From: Rhodospirillaceae bacterium
Lineage (GTDB): Bacteria; Pseudomonadota; Alphaproteobacteria; Rhodospirillales; Rhodospirillaceae
DNA length: 64,000 bases
Direction: 5' to 3'
Assembly: GCA_018666155.1 (NCBI GenBank)
Contig: JABJAH010000037.1
Coordinates: 248,001 to 312,000 of the forward strand
The position numbers were made by a program, and so were the translations under genes. Shown here in pieces: positions 25,570 to 33,740 of the stretch. The notes under the pieces were generated by a model, which made no database searches, was not told the origin of the DNA, and was given only the letters and a program-made list of their open reading frames with translations. Numbering within the stretch: the stretch's first letter is position 1; every line of letters starts with the position of its first letter.

Positions 25570-26811
25570 ATGGCTTCCCTGATCCCTGATTTTTCTGCCA
25601 CCCGGCGGGTTCTTTCCAACCGCAATTTCGCGCTCTACACCGCTGGTAACTTTGTCTCTCTGGTCGGCACGTGGATTCAACGGCTGGCCCAGGGCTGGCT
25701 GGTTTGGCAACTCACCGGGTCCGCGACCTGGCTTGGCGCCGTTGCTATGGCGGAGTTTCTGCCGACGCTGATCGTCACCCCGATCACCGGCGCCCTCGCC
25801 GACCGCTTCGACCGACGCCTCCTCGCGGTGATCGGACAGATTCTAGCCTGCCTGCAAGCCATTGCGCTGTGCGCGGTGACGGCACTGGGGCTGGCCACAC
25901 CGGAACTAATCTTCGGCCTCGCGATGATTGGCGGCATTGTCTACCCGCTGGTGCAGACTGCGCGCCTTACGTTGATTCCCTCACTGTTGGACAAACAGGA
26001 TTACACCTCGGCGATTGCGATCACGGCTGTGTCGTTCAATGTCACCCGAGTTGCCGGCCCGGCCATCGCCGGCGTGGTGATTTCGACCCTGGGTATCGCG
26101 CCGGCCTTCGGTCTCAACGCCGTCAGTTACTTTGCTGTGATCTTTGCCTTGCTTGCCCTCAAGATTCCAAAGATGGAAAAGAAGGAAGCCGAAAGCACTA
26201 GCATCTTCGCAGACCTGCTTGAAGGCTGGCGCTACATGGCCCGTCATAAGGCTCTCGGGCCGCTCCTCCTGTTGTGGGGGATCGCCTGTGTGTTCGCCTT
26301 GCCGCTGCAACACCTGCTGCCCGGCATTATCGATATCTATTACGGCGGTGGGCCGGAAATGCTGGCGACTTTCACCGCGACCATGGGCATCACCGCCGTC
26401 ATCACCGGTGTATACATGGCGCAACGATCTGGGCCCCGCGGCCTAACCCGCATGACAATGATCGCCACCGTGTTTTGTGGCTTGGCGACAGCCGGGTTCG
26501 CGGCAACCCATACGGAATTTTTCGCCTATGTGATGATCGGCGTGCTCGGGCTCTTTGGCGTCGCCCTCGGCACAACGTCACAGACCCTGGTACAGACCGC
26601 CGTCGACGAATCCTATCGCGGTCGCGCCCTCAGTGTTTGGTACACGGTGATCGGCGGAGGGCAAGCCCTTGGCGCGCTGATCCTTGGCTCTATGGCAGAG
26701 CTTTACGGCTTCGGCCCACCGCTGATTGTTGCCGGTCTATTCACCGCACTGGTCGCGGTAGCCATGCTGCCCAAACGCAGCCGCTACGCAAACCTTCTAG
26801 AGCGGACGTAA
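25570..26811 (+). CDS. MFS transporter (MFS_3/EntS-like)
   Basis: A 413-residue major facilitator with about twelve hydrophobic helices. The start NFALYTAGNFVSLVGTWIQR and the loop ADRFDRRLLAVIGQ are typical of the EntS-like MFS_3 group, which includes siderophore exporters and general drug exporters. The middle loop at about 195-215 (KIPKMEKKEAEST) divides the two six-helix halves. It lies 41 bases after the orphan TRAP binding protein, so it could export a product of the local pathway or, less likely, import its substrate. It converges with the DUF1838 gene, 3 bases apart. Confidence 0.88.
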   Translation: MASLIPDFSATRRVLSNRNFALYTAGNFVSLVGTWIQRLAQGWLVWQLTGSATWLGAVAMAEFLPTLIVTPITGALADRFDRRLLAVIGQILACLQAIALCAVTALGLATPELIFGLAMIGGIVYPLVQTARLTLIPSLLDKQDYTSAIAITAVSFNVTRVAGPAIAGVVISTLGIAPAFGLNAVSYFAVIFALLALKIPKMEKKEAESTSIFADLLEGWRYMARHKALGPLLLLWGIACVFALPLQHLLPGIIDIYYGGGPEMLATFTATMGITAVITGVYMAQRSGPRGLTRMTMIATVFCGLATAGFAATHTEFFAYVMIGVLGLFGVALGTTSQTLVQTAVDESYRGRALSVWYTVIGGGQALGALILGSMAELYGFGPPLIVAGLFTALVAVAMLPKRSRYANLLERT

Positions 26812-26814
26812 GCT

Positions 26815-27810
26815 TTAGCTGCCGCCCGGCTGAACCGGCTCTTGCTCAATGGCGTACATTTCCAGGCTCGACAGGCTCGGCTCTTTAAGCGTTGCCGGTG
26901 GTTCTAGGTATTTCGGGAAATTCTTAGCCGTGTATTCGACGATGTTAGCTGGCAACTCATCCACCGTCTCAACACCACCGGCGGTGAGGCAGTTGTAGAC
27001 GCAATGGCCGGGCGCTTGGCCCATGAGCATCCACGGCAGCCACGGTGTCACCCGGTTCCAAGACCCGTAATCCCGCACCGCCGTCAGCTCTTCGTTTTGC
27101 ATGTCGTCGAGCGAGATAACGTGGAGGAACATTTCAGACACCCGGTTCATCGGACCAGAACTTTCCCGAATCCATTTCTTCGGATTGAGCGCGTTTTTGT
27201 AATAGAGGTGAATGTGCTCCTCGAGCATGAGACGGTCACCTTCGACACGCCATGACTTTATGTAGGGCTTGCGTTCCACATTGTCATCATTCAGCCCGCC
27301 GTAGTTGGGCGGCAGCGGGTAAAACTCTTCGTAGATCGTGTTGAACGGATCATTAGCGACATGCACCACCCGCACCTTCTCTTGGGTGTAGGGGTTTTCC
27401 ATTTCTTCGATGATTTCGCCAGAGGCTAGGTCGTAATAGTAGCCAACCTCACGATGCAGTTTCTGCCAGCCTGGGCGATCCGTTAAGGGGACGAGCTTGG
27501 TTGCACCAAACCCGCGAAAGCCGCAGATGTTTTGCAGCGGCCCGCCAGGTGCGACGCCCATCACAATACCGTCGTACCAACCGTAACGACTTTTGTTGGG
27601 GTCGATATTTCCGTGCATGCGCGCGGCGGCGATCATGTTGCCGGTCTTGTCGGTCAGATCGATATAAGGGCCGGTCAGATTGGCGCCTTCGATCTTGCTG
27701 GTTGATGCCTGCGCCGGCATGGCACCACCAAGCGACACGGCGGCGGTGGTCGCACCGGCCATGGCGATAGACGCCAGAATTTCACGACGCTCGAGCATGG
27801 GTTTAGTCAT
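26815..27810 (-). CDS. Exported DUF1838 family protein
   Basis: A 331-residue protein of the DUF1838 family. The N-terminus LERREILASIAMAGATTAAV has a twin-arginine followed by a hydrophobic core and an AQA cleavage site, so it is probably exported folded by the Tat system. The body is Trp/Tyr-rich (RYGWYDGIVMGVAPGGPL; PWLPWMLMGQAPGHCVYN). DUF1838 proteins occur with catabolic genes in proteobacteria, but no activity is established. An AAGGAC ribosome site precedes the ATG. It lies 24 bases downstream of the nitrilase gene on the same strand and is probably cotranscribed. Confidence 0.82.
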   Translation of the reverse strand: MTKPMLERREILASIAMAGATTAAVSLGGAMPAQASTSKIEGANLTGPYIDLTDKTGNMIAAARMHGNIDPNKSRYGWYDGIVMGVAPGGPLQNICGFRGFGATKLVPLTDRPGWQKLHREVGYYYDLASGEIIEEMENPYTQEKVRVVHVANDPFNTIYEEFYPLPPNYGGLNDDNVERKPYIKSWRVEGDRLMLEEHIHLYYKNALNPKKWIRESSGPMNRVSEMFLHVISLDDMQNEELTAVRDYGSWNRVTPWLPWMLMGQAPGHCVYNCLTAGGVETVDELPANIVEYTAKNFPKYLEPPATLKEPSLSSLEMYAIEQEPVQPGGS

Positions 27811-27834
27811 AGGGATAGTCCTTTTATTGGTGTG

Positions 27835-29586
27835 CTATGCGGCCTTGGATGGCGCACGGTAAACGCCCGTTTCGCGATAACGGGCCATGGTTTCTAGAAC
27901 GATCTTAATGCCTTCATCGGCGGTTTCGGTTGGTTTCTCAAGGGCCCAATCCATGGGGAACCCATCGTGGCCGCGATACATCGCCGCCGCTTTTTCAAAA
28001 TCGATTTTATCAATCACCGAAAGATCAGCATCGCGTCGGGCGCGGCGTAGCGCTTCAATGTCCACTTTTGCAACCAGCGGCACTTCACCTCCGGTATCGG
28101 CGACCGCAACCGCGCGACCGTCGGGTCCGATCAGCTTGGAAAAGCCGCGATGGAAGAAGGTAGTCGGTGCACCGGGGGCGACAGCTTCGCATCCGGCATT
28201 GGCGCTGGCGATATAAATTTGGTTCTCCGCCGCATGGGCGCGCTTGGCCACATCCCAGGCGGTGCGATGGCCGTTGTGCGGCTCGCCGGTGGGATAAACA
28301 ATCATCTCAGCCCCGCGCAAAGTGAGGGACCGCCATAGCTCAGGGAAGTTGGTGTCGTAGCAAATGCACGTGGCGAGGCGGCCGATCTCCGTATCCACCA
28401 CCGGGAACAACCCATCTTCGCCGTAGCGCTCGACGTATTCAGAGTAGACGTTGCCCGGCGTGGTGTTGTTGAGCAGACCATTGATGTCGCCGCACTGCAG
28501 CTTGCGATACTTGTGAATGACATCGCCCGAGGGGTTGATAATAAACGCGGTGTTGAACCAGCGCCGGGGCCAGTCCGGGTCGTATTCAAAAATCGCGCCG
28601 CCAACAAACGAACCAACCTTGGAAGCGAACTCTTGCAGCCGCGCAAAGTGCGGGCCGTCCATGCGGATGCCGACCTTGGGCCAGAAATCATCCACCGACT
28701 TCCCGAACGAAGCGCCGGTCATCCAATACTCGGGAAAGACCACAAGCTTGATGCCGGGCTGCATGGCAAATTTACCCGCGAGGCCAAGACTGCGATCCAG
28801 ATTGGCGGAAATCACCTCGTCAGCCTGTTCGACGCTCGGCACCGTGGTGATGTGCGCCTGCGCGATAAGCACTTGGTAAGGCGCTATCGGTTTCTGTGGT
28901 TCCGTCGCCCAATCTTTGGCTCGGGCAGCAGCCCGGTCATACTCGACCGCATATAACTTGGTCCGCAATTGGGCCGGGAAATTGAGCATCGGCGCGGTGC
29001 GTGAGGTGCGCAATGTTTCTAAATCAACTTTTGTCACGATCGCATCAGTTTCTGCACCGCCGGATACGAGCAACTCTCCATGTGAGTCCCACGCCCCGGA
29101 CGTGCCGCCGGCCGAGGCCGTTAACAGCGCCGACAAAGTCTCATAGGCCCGGGCGGACCGGGCCAACGTGCGAGCATCCGATAGGGCATCGGGCCGCTCC
29201 CGCGTCGGGTTCAGAATGATTTCCGCGCCGCCGAGCGTGTGACCGCGCACCACTTCATGGCTGCGAATGTCATCGCCAACGACGACCGCAAGATCGCCAA
29301 TATCAGACCGAACCACAGGGTAGGCGTCCGCTGAATCAGCCAGCAGGTTTTTGCCTTCCGGTGACAGCAAAAATGCTATCGACCCAATCGCCCCGGCCAG
29401 GTGCACCCCATAGTCCCGCGCGACTTCGGCGAAACCATCCACACCGCCGTCCGTGGCCTCAGGCAATTGCGCCAACACCACGAGTTTTAGATCCGCGTAA
29501 TCTTCGGCGAGGCCAGCGATCCGTTCTCCCCAATCTTCGCCTGTGGGCTTGGGGCCGTCAGTCAGGCAAGCGGCGCTATAGCGCAT
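27835..29586 (-). CDS. Carbon-nitrogen hydrolase (nitrilase superfamily) with a degenerate N-terminal copy
   Basis: About 583 residues holding two nitrilase-fold domains. The C-terminal copy (about 235-545) has the full Glu-Lys-Cys triad: VVFPEYW (Glu286), HKYRKLQCG (Lys362) and CICYDTNFPE (Cys409). The N-terminal copy (about 1-215) aligns by eye but lacks the triad; for example VVVGDDI has Gly where the catalytic Cys should be. The ATG at 29586 is preferred over 29595 because the AGGGG ribosome site is nine bases from it and directly abuts the other. Substrates are amides or nitriles, unspecified. DUF1838 follows after 24 bases. Confidence 0.85.
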   Translation of the reverse strand: MRYSAACLTDGPKPTGEDWGERIAGLAEDYADLKLVVLAQLPEATDGGVDGFAEVARDYGVHLAGAIGSIAFLLSPEGKNLLADSADAYPVVRSDIGDLAVVVGDDIRSHEVVRGHTLGGAEIILNPTRERPDALSDARTLARSARAYETLSALLTASAGGTSGAWDSHGELLVSGGAETDAIVTKVDLETLRTSRTAPMLNFPAQLRTKLYAVEYDRAAARAKDWATEPQKPIAPYQVLIAQAHITTVPSVEQADEVISANLDRSLGLAGKFAMQPGIKLVVFPEYWMTGASFGKSVDDFWPKVGIRMDGPHFARLQEFASKVGSFVGGAIFEYDPDWPRRWFNTAFIINPSGDVIHKYRKLQCGDINGLLNNTTPGNVYSEYVERYGEDGLFPVVDTEIGRLATCICYDTNFPELWRSLTLRGAEMIVYPTGEPHNGHRTAWDVAKRAHAAENQIYIASANAGCEAVAPGAPTTFFHRGFSKLIGPDGRAVAVADTGGEVPLVAKVDIEALRRARRDADLSVIDKIDFEKAAAMYRGHDGFPMDWALEKPTETADEGIKIVLETMARYRETGVYRAPSKAA

Positions 29587-29706
29587 GGCGGTCATCCCCT
29601 ACGAAGTGCTTTGGCGGAGTATAAGATATTCTGGCGGCGGGCCGTGCAGAATCGCGCTCGCAGATGGAATCGTTCAACTGGTGATGGTGGACCGTGAGAG
29701 CAAGCC

Positions 29707-30672
29707 TTACTTCCCGTCCTCGCGCTGGTTCACTTCCCAGACAAAGCCATCGTGATCTTGGAAGCCCATGGAATGCATTTGGGTTTCGCCCTGGCCGCCG
29801 GTTTTGGGCACCGTACGGCTGAACAGGTCGCGCGTTACTTTTAGGCCTGAGGCTTTGACCTTGTCGAACAGACCAGCCGCATCTTGTGTGCCGCCGACAA
29901 ACACGGCGGAACCTATGCCGGTATTCCAGGTCGCATCACCGGGATCATCCAGCGGGTCTTTGATAAACTGTAATCCAGCGGCCATGCCGTAGTAGTCGTG
30001 GTCGGCTTTGCACACGGCGAAGCGCACGGTGTCGCCCGCCTTCCCAGCGGCAAGCATGCCTTCCAGGTCCATGGTCGAGTCCTGAATTTTGGTCAGACCT
30101 AATGTGTTGGTGAAGAAATCGAGGGTTTGATCAATGTCCCGGACAATGCAGGTGGTGCGGCGAATAAGGAACTGTTCTGGGTTGGGCCGGTTGTAGCGGT
30201 AGTACAGTTCGTAAAAGAACCCTTCCGGATCAAACATTGCCGCGTTGGAAAATTCGATGGTGCCTTCACCCCGTGGGTCCGGGAAGGTGCCGTCTTCCGG
30301 CGCAAAGTGAACCTTGGCCCCGGGAAACGCTTCAACCTTTTCCATCAACACGGTCATGTCAGGAACGTCAGCCACCAACACGATATTGCCAATGCCGAGC
30401 CGGTGAGTCGGCGAGCCAGGATCAGACAACTTGGGATCAAGCCACTCCAACAATCCAATTTTTGCAATGTCCGGGTCAGCGCCTTGCATCATGTAGAGCT
30501 TCACCCGGTCGCCCTTCTTGCCGCAGGGCAAGAGGCCGCCAGTGAGTTCCATCTCGGAGCTATAGGACACGGTCCAGCCGAGGACCTGTTCGTAAAAGTC
30601 CTTCATGCGATCGGCATCGCGGACAATCAGGGTGGTGCGTTTAAGAATGATATCGGAAAGAGAGTCGGTCAT
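29707..30672 (-). CDS. Double-VOC-domain protein
   Basis: A 321-residue protein with two VOC domains, each starting with a variant of R-T-T-L/C-I-V-R-D (ILKRTTLIVRDADRMKDFYE; LIRRTTCIVRDIDQTLDFFT) and each ending with D-P/H-D-G-F. The two halves come from an internal duplication. It is the neighbour and paralogue of the gene at 30693, 20 bases away, and they share one operon under the HxlR gene. Possible functions are lactoylglutathione-lyase-like or ring-cleaving; none can be chosen. It has no export signal. A 120-base gap separates it from the nitrilase gene downstream. Confidence 0.85.
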   Translation of the reverse strand: MTDSLSDIILKRTTLIVRDADRMKDFYEQVLGWTVSYSSEMELTGGLLPCGKKGDRVKLYMMQGADPDIAKIGLLEWLDPKLSDPGSPTHRLGIGNIVLVADVPDMTVLMEKVEAFPGAKVHFAPEDGTFPDPRGEGTIEFSNAAMFDPEGFFYELYYRYNRPNPEQFLIRRTTCIVRDIDQTLDFFTNTLGLTKIQDSTMDLEGMLAAGKAGDTVRFAVCKADHDYYGMAAGLQFIKDPLDDPGDATWNTGIGSAVFVGGTQDAAGLFDKVKASGLKVTRDLFSRTVPKTGGQGETQMHSMGFQDHDGFVWEVNQREDGK

Positions 30673-30692
30673 CGCGCGCGTCCTGTTCCGGC

Positions 30693-31679
30693 CTAACCCA
30701 CTTCTTTGCGGGTGTTGAGTTCATAAAAGTAACCATCGGGGTCGAAGAACGACATGGTGGTGAGCTGAATGGTTTTGCCATCGGCGCCGGGCACTTCATC
30801 GTGATCGGGCGGACAGTGGATGGTGTGATTATAGGTATCGCCGACTTCGATCATGCGGCGGTTGATATCGTTCACGTTTTCCGCGCTGGCGACAAACATC
30901 GCCGTGCCGATGCCAATGGTGCGCGGATAGGGCCCGGGATCGGCGACCACCGGATCAAGATATTGCATCAGGCCGAGCATGCCGACTTCGGGGTCGTTGC
31001 CCTGCATGATTACCACCCGCACTTGGGCACCCGGTTCGCCCGCCGGTAAAACTTCACCGCCAACGGGCATTTCCTGGTCGTACCACACGGCCATGCCCAT
31101 CACGTGCTTATAGAAATTAATCGACCTTTGAATGTCGCGGACAATGAGAGTGGTGCGCTTGATGCCGAAGGCATCAATGTTTGGCGCGTTGCGTTTGTGA
31201 TTGACCTCAAAGAACAAACCATCGGGATCAAAAAACGACAACGTGGTCATTTCAATCTCGCCCTTACCGCCGGGGGTCGGCACCGCCCAATCATGTGGCG
31301 GGCAATCTATGCGGCAATCGGGCGAGGCCTCGAGACGTTTAATCAGCGGGTCCATGTCCGGTGTTTCGCAAACGAAGACTGTGTCGCCGATGCCGAGACG
31401 GGTGCGATCGGCGAAGCCCGGATTCTCCGGCAAACGTGGCCCGGTCCACTCGAGGATACCGAGCTTGGCGATGGTAGACCGATTGCCCTCCATAATGCCG
31501 AGATGGACCATGGCCCCCGGTTCACCGGCCGGGATGATCTTGCCGCCAACGGACATGGTTTGGTTGTAATACTCGGTCATACCCACAACATCGCGGTAGA
31601 AGGCGATGGAGCGCGCCGCGTCGTTGACCAGGATAGTGGTGCGCTTAAGGTGCGTGTCTGTTGGCTCGGCGTTAGTCAT
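30693..31679 (-). CDS. Double-VOC-domain protein
   Basis: A 328-residue paralogue of the gene at 29707, again two VOC domains (LKRTTILVNDAARSIAFYRD; IKRTTLIVRDIQRSINFYKH), each closing with SFFDPDG-F/Y-F-x-E-L/V. The ATG at 31679 is chosen because an AGGGGAAA ribosome site lies just upstream and the domain begins at once; the frame remains open to 31829 but that part is not conserved. The gene is downstream of and codirectional with an HxlR regulator gene, 83 bases away, which probably controls it. Confidence 0.85.
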   Translation of the reverse strand: MTNAEPTDTHLKRTTILVNDAARSIAFYRDVVGMTEYYNQTMSVGGKIIPAGEPGAMVHLGIMEGNRSTIAKLGILEWTGPRLPENPGFADRTRLGIGDTVFVCETPDMDPLIKRLEASPDCRIDCPPHDWAVPTPGGKGEIEMTTLSFFDPDGLFFEVNHKRNAPNIDAFGIKRTTLIVRDIQRSINFYKHVMGMAVWYDQEMPVGGEVLPAGEPGAQVRVVIMQGNDPEVGMLGLMQYLDPVVADPGPYPRTIGIGTAMFVASAENVNDINRRMIEVGDTYNHTIHCPPDHDEVPGADGKTIQLTTMSFFDPDGYFYELNTRKEVG

Positions 31680-31762
31680 TTTTCCCCTGGGACCGCTTTC
31701 TCGTTTCCGGAGTGTGGAACCACACACCGAGTTTGACCACACCTGTCGCTTGGAAAATTTTT

Positions 31763-32152
31763 CTAAACTTTCATCTCCATAAAGAAAGCGGGCGGCACCC
31801 AGGTCCCGGAGACGAAATCGTTGCCCCACTGACTCATGGTTTGCAAAACGGGTAAGAATCCCCGGCCCTTTTTGGTCAGCGCATAGGCGTGCCGAACCGG
31901 CCGCTCTTGATAGGGCTGACGCTCAATCATGCCTCCGGCTTCCAGGCGCTTGAGACGTTCGGCCAGAATGTTGGTCGGAATGCCCTCAGGCGAGTCTTCA
32001 AATTCACCGAACTTGGATTTGCCGACGAAAAGGTCGCGCATGACCAGCAGCGTCCATTTGTCCCCAACCAAATCAAGCGCTGTCGCGATGGGACAGGGCG
32101 ACCGCTTTGCCCCTTCAGGCAAGGGCGACATCGGGAATTTCTCATCTGGCAT
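31763..32152 (-). CDS. HxlR-family winged-helix transcriptional regulator
   Basis: A 129-residue MarR-like dimeric regulator of the HxlR type. It has the characteristic CPIATALDLVGDKWTLLVMR opening (Cys20), then the recognition part EGIPTNILAERLKRLEAGG and the wing RHAYALTKKGRGF. Many HxlR proteins sense electrophiles or aldehydes through this conserved Cys, which suits control of glyoxalase-fold genes. It is upstream of the two double-VOC genes on the same strand and divergent from a GFA gene, across a gap that contains an inverted repeat. Confidence 0.92.
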   Translation of the reverse strand: MPDEKFPMSPLPEGAKRSPCPIATALDLVGDKWTLLVMRDLFVGKSKFGEFEDSPEGIPTNILAERLKRLEAGGMIERQPYQERPVRHAYALTKKGRGFLPVLQTMSQWGNDFVSGTWVPPAFFMEMKV

Positions 32153-32167
32153 GATTAGTCACTTGCA

Positions 32168-32196
32168 TATTTAAAGTTACTGGGTTTACAGTGCAA
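32168..32196 (-). promoter_or_regulatory. Candidate sigma-70 promoter of the HxlR gene
   Basis: Read on the minus strand, TTGCAC (-35) is followed after 17 bases by TAAATA (-10), 16 bases before the HxlR ATG. The match to consensus is moderate. The inverted repeat at 32203-32217 lies just upstream of the -35, a position suited to autoregulation. Confidence 0.35.
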
Positions 32197-32202
32197 AACT
32201 GG

Positions 32203-32217
32203 CTTGCAAAAAGCAAG
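32203..32217. promoter_or_regulatory. Inverted repeat, candidate HxlR operator
   Basis: CTTGC-AAAAA-GCAAG is a perfect five-base-arm dyad in the divergent gap between the HxlR and GFA genes. A second copy of the ACTTGC element occurs at 32161-32166, next to the HxlR start codon, so two half sites flank the putative HxlR promoter. HxlR proteins bind such short AT-spaced dyads. Confidence 0.45.
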
Positions 32218-32246
32218 TTACCACGCCTAACCAGGGGGACAAATCT

Positions 32247-32663
32247 ATGAGCGAAGCGTTTGAAGGCGGCTGTCTATGCGGCGCCGTACGGTACAAAAGC
32301 GGGGCTGCACCGGCGCTTGCCGGACACTGCCAATGTATCGATTGCCGCAAGAACAGCGGAACCGGGCATGGCTCTCATATGGGAGTTCTGAAAGACGCCG
32401 TCACCCTAACCGGCGACGTGACATCCTTCGATAAACCGGCCGACAGCGGTAATGTGGTGACCCGATGCTTCTGCCCCACCTGCGGGTCTTCGGTTTATAC
32501 CTACAATTCTGGCATGCCCGATCTGATCTTCCTGCGCGCATCCAGTTTAGATGACGTCGACGTCTTTAAACCGCAATTTGTTGTCTACACGGATAGCGGT
32601 GCCGCGTGGGACACCGTCGACCCTACCCTACCCACATTCCCTGGCATGCCCCCAAACATGTAA
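32247..32663 (+). CDS. GFA/CENP-V family zinc protein (glutathione-dependent formaldehyde-activating-like)
   Basis: A 138-residue protein with the zinc-binding cysteines of the GFA family: GGCLCGAVRYK, GHCQCIDCRKNSG and CFCPTCGSSVY. The name comes from Gfa of Paracoccus, which promotes the glutathione-formaldehyde adduct; most relatives have no proven reaction. The strong AGGGGG ribosome site supports the start. It is divergent from the HxlR regulator, consistent with response to reactive carbonyl compounds, and about 10 bases upstream of a TfoX-like gene. Confidence 0.88.
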   Translation: MSEAFEGGCLCGAVRYKSGAAPALAGHCQCIDCRKNSGTGHGSHMGVLKDAVTLTGDVTSFDKPADSGNVVTRCFCPTCGSSVYTYNSGMPDLIFLRASSLDDVDVFKPQFVVYTDSGAAWDTVDPTLPTFPGMPPNM

Positions 32664-32673
32664 ACCTAAACCA

Positions 32674-33003
32674 ATGGCAATCGATGAAAAATTGGTCTCG
32701 CGCATTCGCGATGTCCTCAGTGAGCGCCATGACGTCGAAGAAAAGAAAATGTTCGGCGGCATTGCGTTCATGGTCGATGGCCATATGTGCTGCGGACCGC
32801 TCGAGAAAGATTTAATGGTGCGGGTGGGCCCGGATCAATACGACAATGCGCTAAAACGCAAACATGCAACGACCATGGAGTTCACCGGTAAACCGATGCG
32901 TGGCTTTGTCACCGTGCATGCTGCAGGCCTAAGCACCAAACGCGATCTTGCCCGATGGATCAGCCTTGGACTGACGTTTGTGGAAAGCCTGCCGCCGAAA
33001 TGA
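32674..33003 (+). CDS. TfoX/Sxy N-terminal-domain protein
   Basis: A 109-residue single TfoX_N domain: the helix LVSRIRDVLSERHDVEEKKM leads into MFGGIAFMVDGHMCCGP and later KPMRGFVTV. The frame is open further upstream (from 32551) but that part overlaps the GFA gene; the ATG at 32674 starts the domain exactly. It is 10 bases after the GFA stop and probably cotranscribed. Relatives are often annotated as competence regulators, though this short form is widespread in bacteria with no known competence. It converges with a VOC gene. Confidence 0.85.
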   Translation: MAIDEKLVSRIRDVLSERHDVEEKKMFGGIAFMVDGHMCCGPLEKDLMVRVGPDQYDNALKRKHATTMEFTGKPMRGFVTVHAAGLSTKRDLARWISLGLTFVESLPPK

Positions 33004-33012
33004 CGGTGGCGA

Positions 33013-33444
33013 CTAGGATTCAGAATCGAGAACGATCGACCCGTCTTCACCGATGGTCCAAAACGGGTTGTGGGCGACCTCCCACAAATGACCATCTGGA
33101 TCAGCGAAGTATCCTGAGTAGCCGCCCCAAAAGGCTTCCTCTGCGTCTTTGACGAGATCAGCCCCAGCCGCGACCGCCTCAGCAAGAACAGAGTCGACCT
33201 CAGCGCGATCGCGAGCGTTGCAAGCCAACGCGACCCCACGGAACCCAGCCGGGGTTTCTTCAACGGTCGCATCCTTGGCTAAAGCCGCCCGGCCATAGAG
33301 GCCAAAGATTGAGCCGCCGGCCTGGAAGAACGTAACGTCATCATTACTTTGCTTTGATGCTTTCCACCCAAGCGTTTCATAGAACCCACGACTGCGGGCC
33401 ATGTCAGTCACGCCGAGAGTGATGAGGCTGATGCGCGGTTCCAT
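33013..33444 (-). CDS. VOC family protein, single domain (glyoxalase/bleomycin-resistance-like)
   Basis: A 143-residue single-domain VOC protein beginning RISLITLGVTDMARSRGFYE and ending YFADPDGHLWEVAHNPF, the classic form of many proteobacterial glyoxalase-superfamily proteins. The conserved Glu in LWEV and the W-G-G-Y-S-G-Y-F segment are present. It has a GGAG ribosome site 8 bases from the ATG. It is more like the widespread housekeeping-type VOC proteins than like the clustered double-VOC paralogues here. Function unknown. Confidence 0.85.
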   Translation of the reverse strand: MEPRISLITLGVTDMARSRGFYETLGWKASKQSNDDVTFFQAGGSIFGLYGRAALAKDATVEETPAGFRGVALACNARDRAEVDSVLAEAVAAGADLVKDAEEAFWGGYSGYFADPDGHLWEVAHNPFWTIGEDGSIVLDSES

Positions 33445-33530
33445 AAATTTACTCCAAACCTGAATTTCTTAAAACACGGTCTTATAAGTGCTCGCTGGCG
33501 AATACCGACCGGATTGGATACTGTGCCATC

Positions 33531-33725
33531 ATGTCATTGCTGTTTCGCCAACTCACCCGTTACGTGACTCAAAAAGTGGCCTCCGACCCAAAAGCGCGGG
33601 CGATGGCGGCCAAAGCGGCGCAGCGCGTCGTTGAGGAAGCCAAACACATCGCTAAAGAAGACGATCGCGCGTATGCCGCTGGACGCGCCGTCCGACGCGC
33701 CCTCACCAAATTTCAAAACCGGTAG
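33531..33725 (+). CDS. Small helical basic protein, unknown function
   Basis: A 64-residue Ala/Lys/Arg-rich helical protein (ARAMAAKAAQRVVEEAKHIA). I do not recognise a family. It has no membrane segment and only a weak ribosome site (GGA about 14 bases upstream). Codon use fits the surroundings, and it fills a gap between two minus-strand genes without overlap, which favours a real gene. The gap upstream (33445-33530) is divergent from the VOC gene. Confidence 0.5.
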   Translation: MSLLFRQLTRYVTQKVASDPKARAMAAKAAQRVVEEAKHIAKEDDRAYAAGRAVRRALTKFQNR

Positions 33726-33740
33726 ACGACCAGCGCGGCT

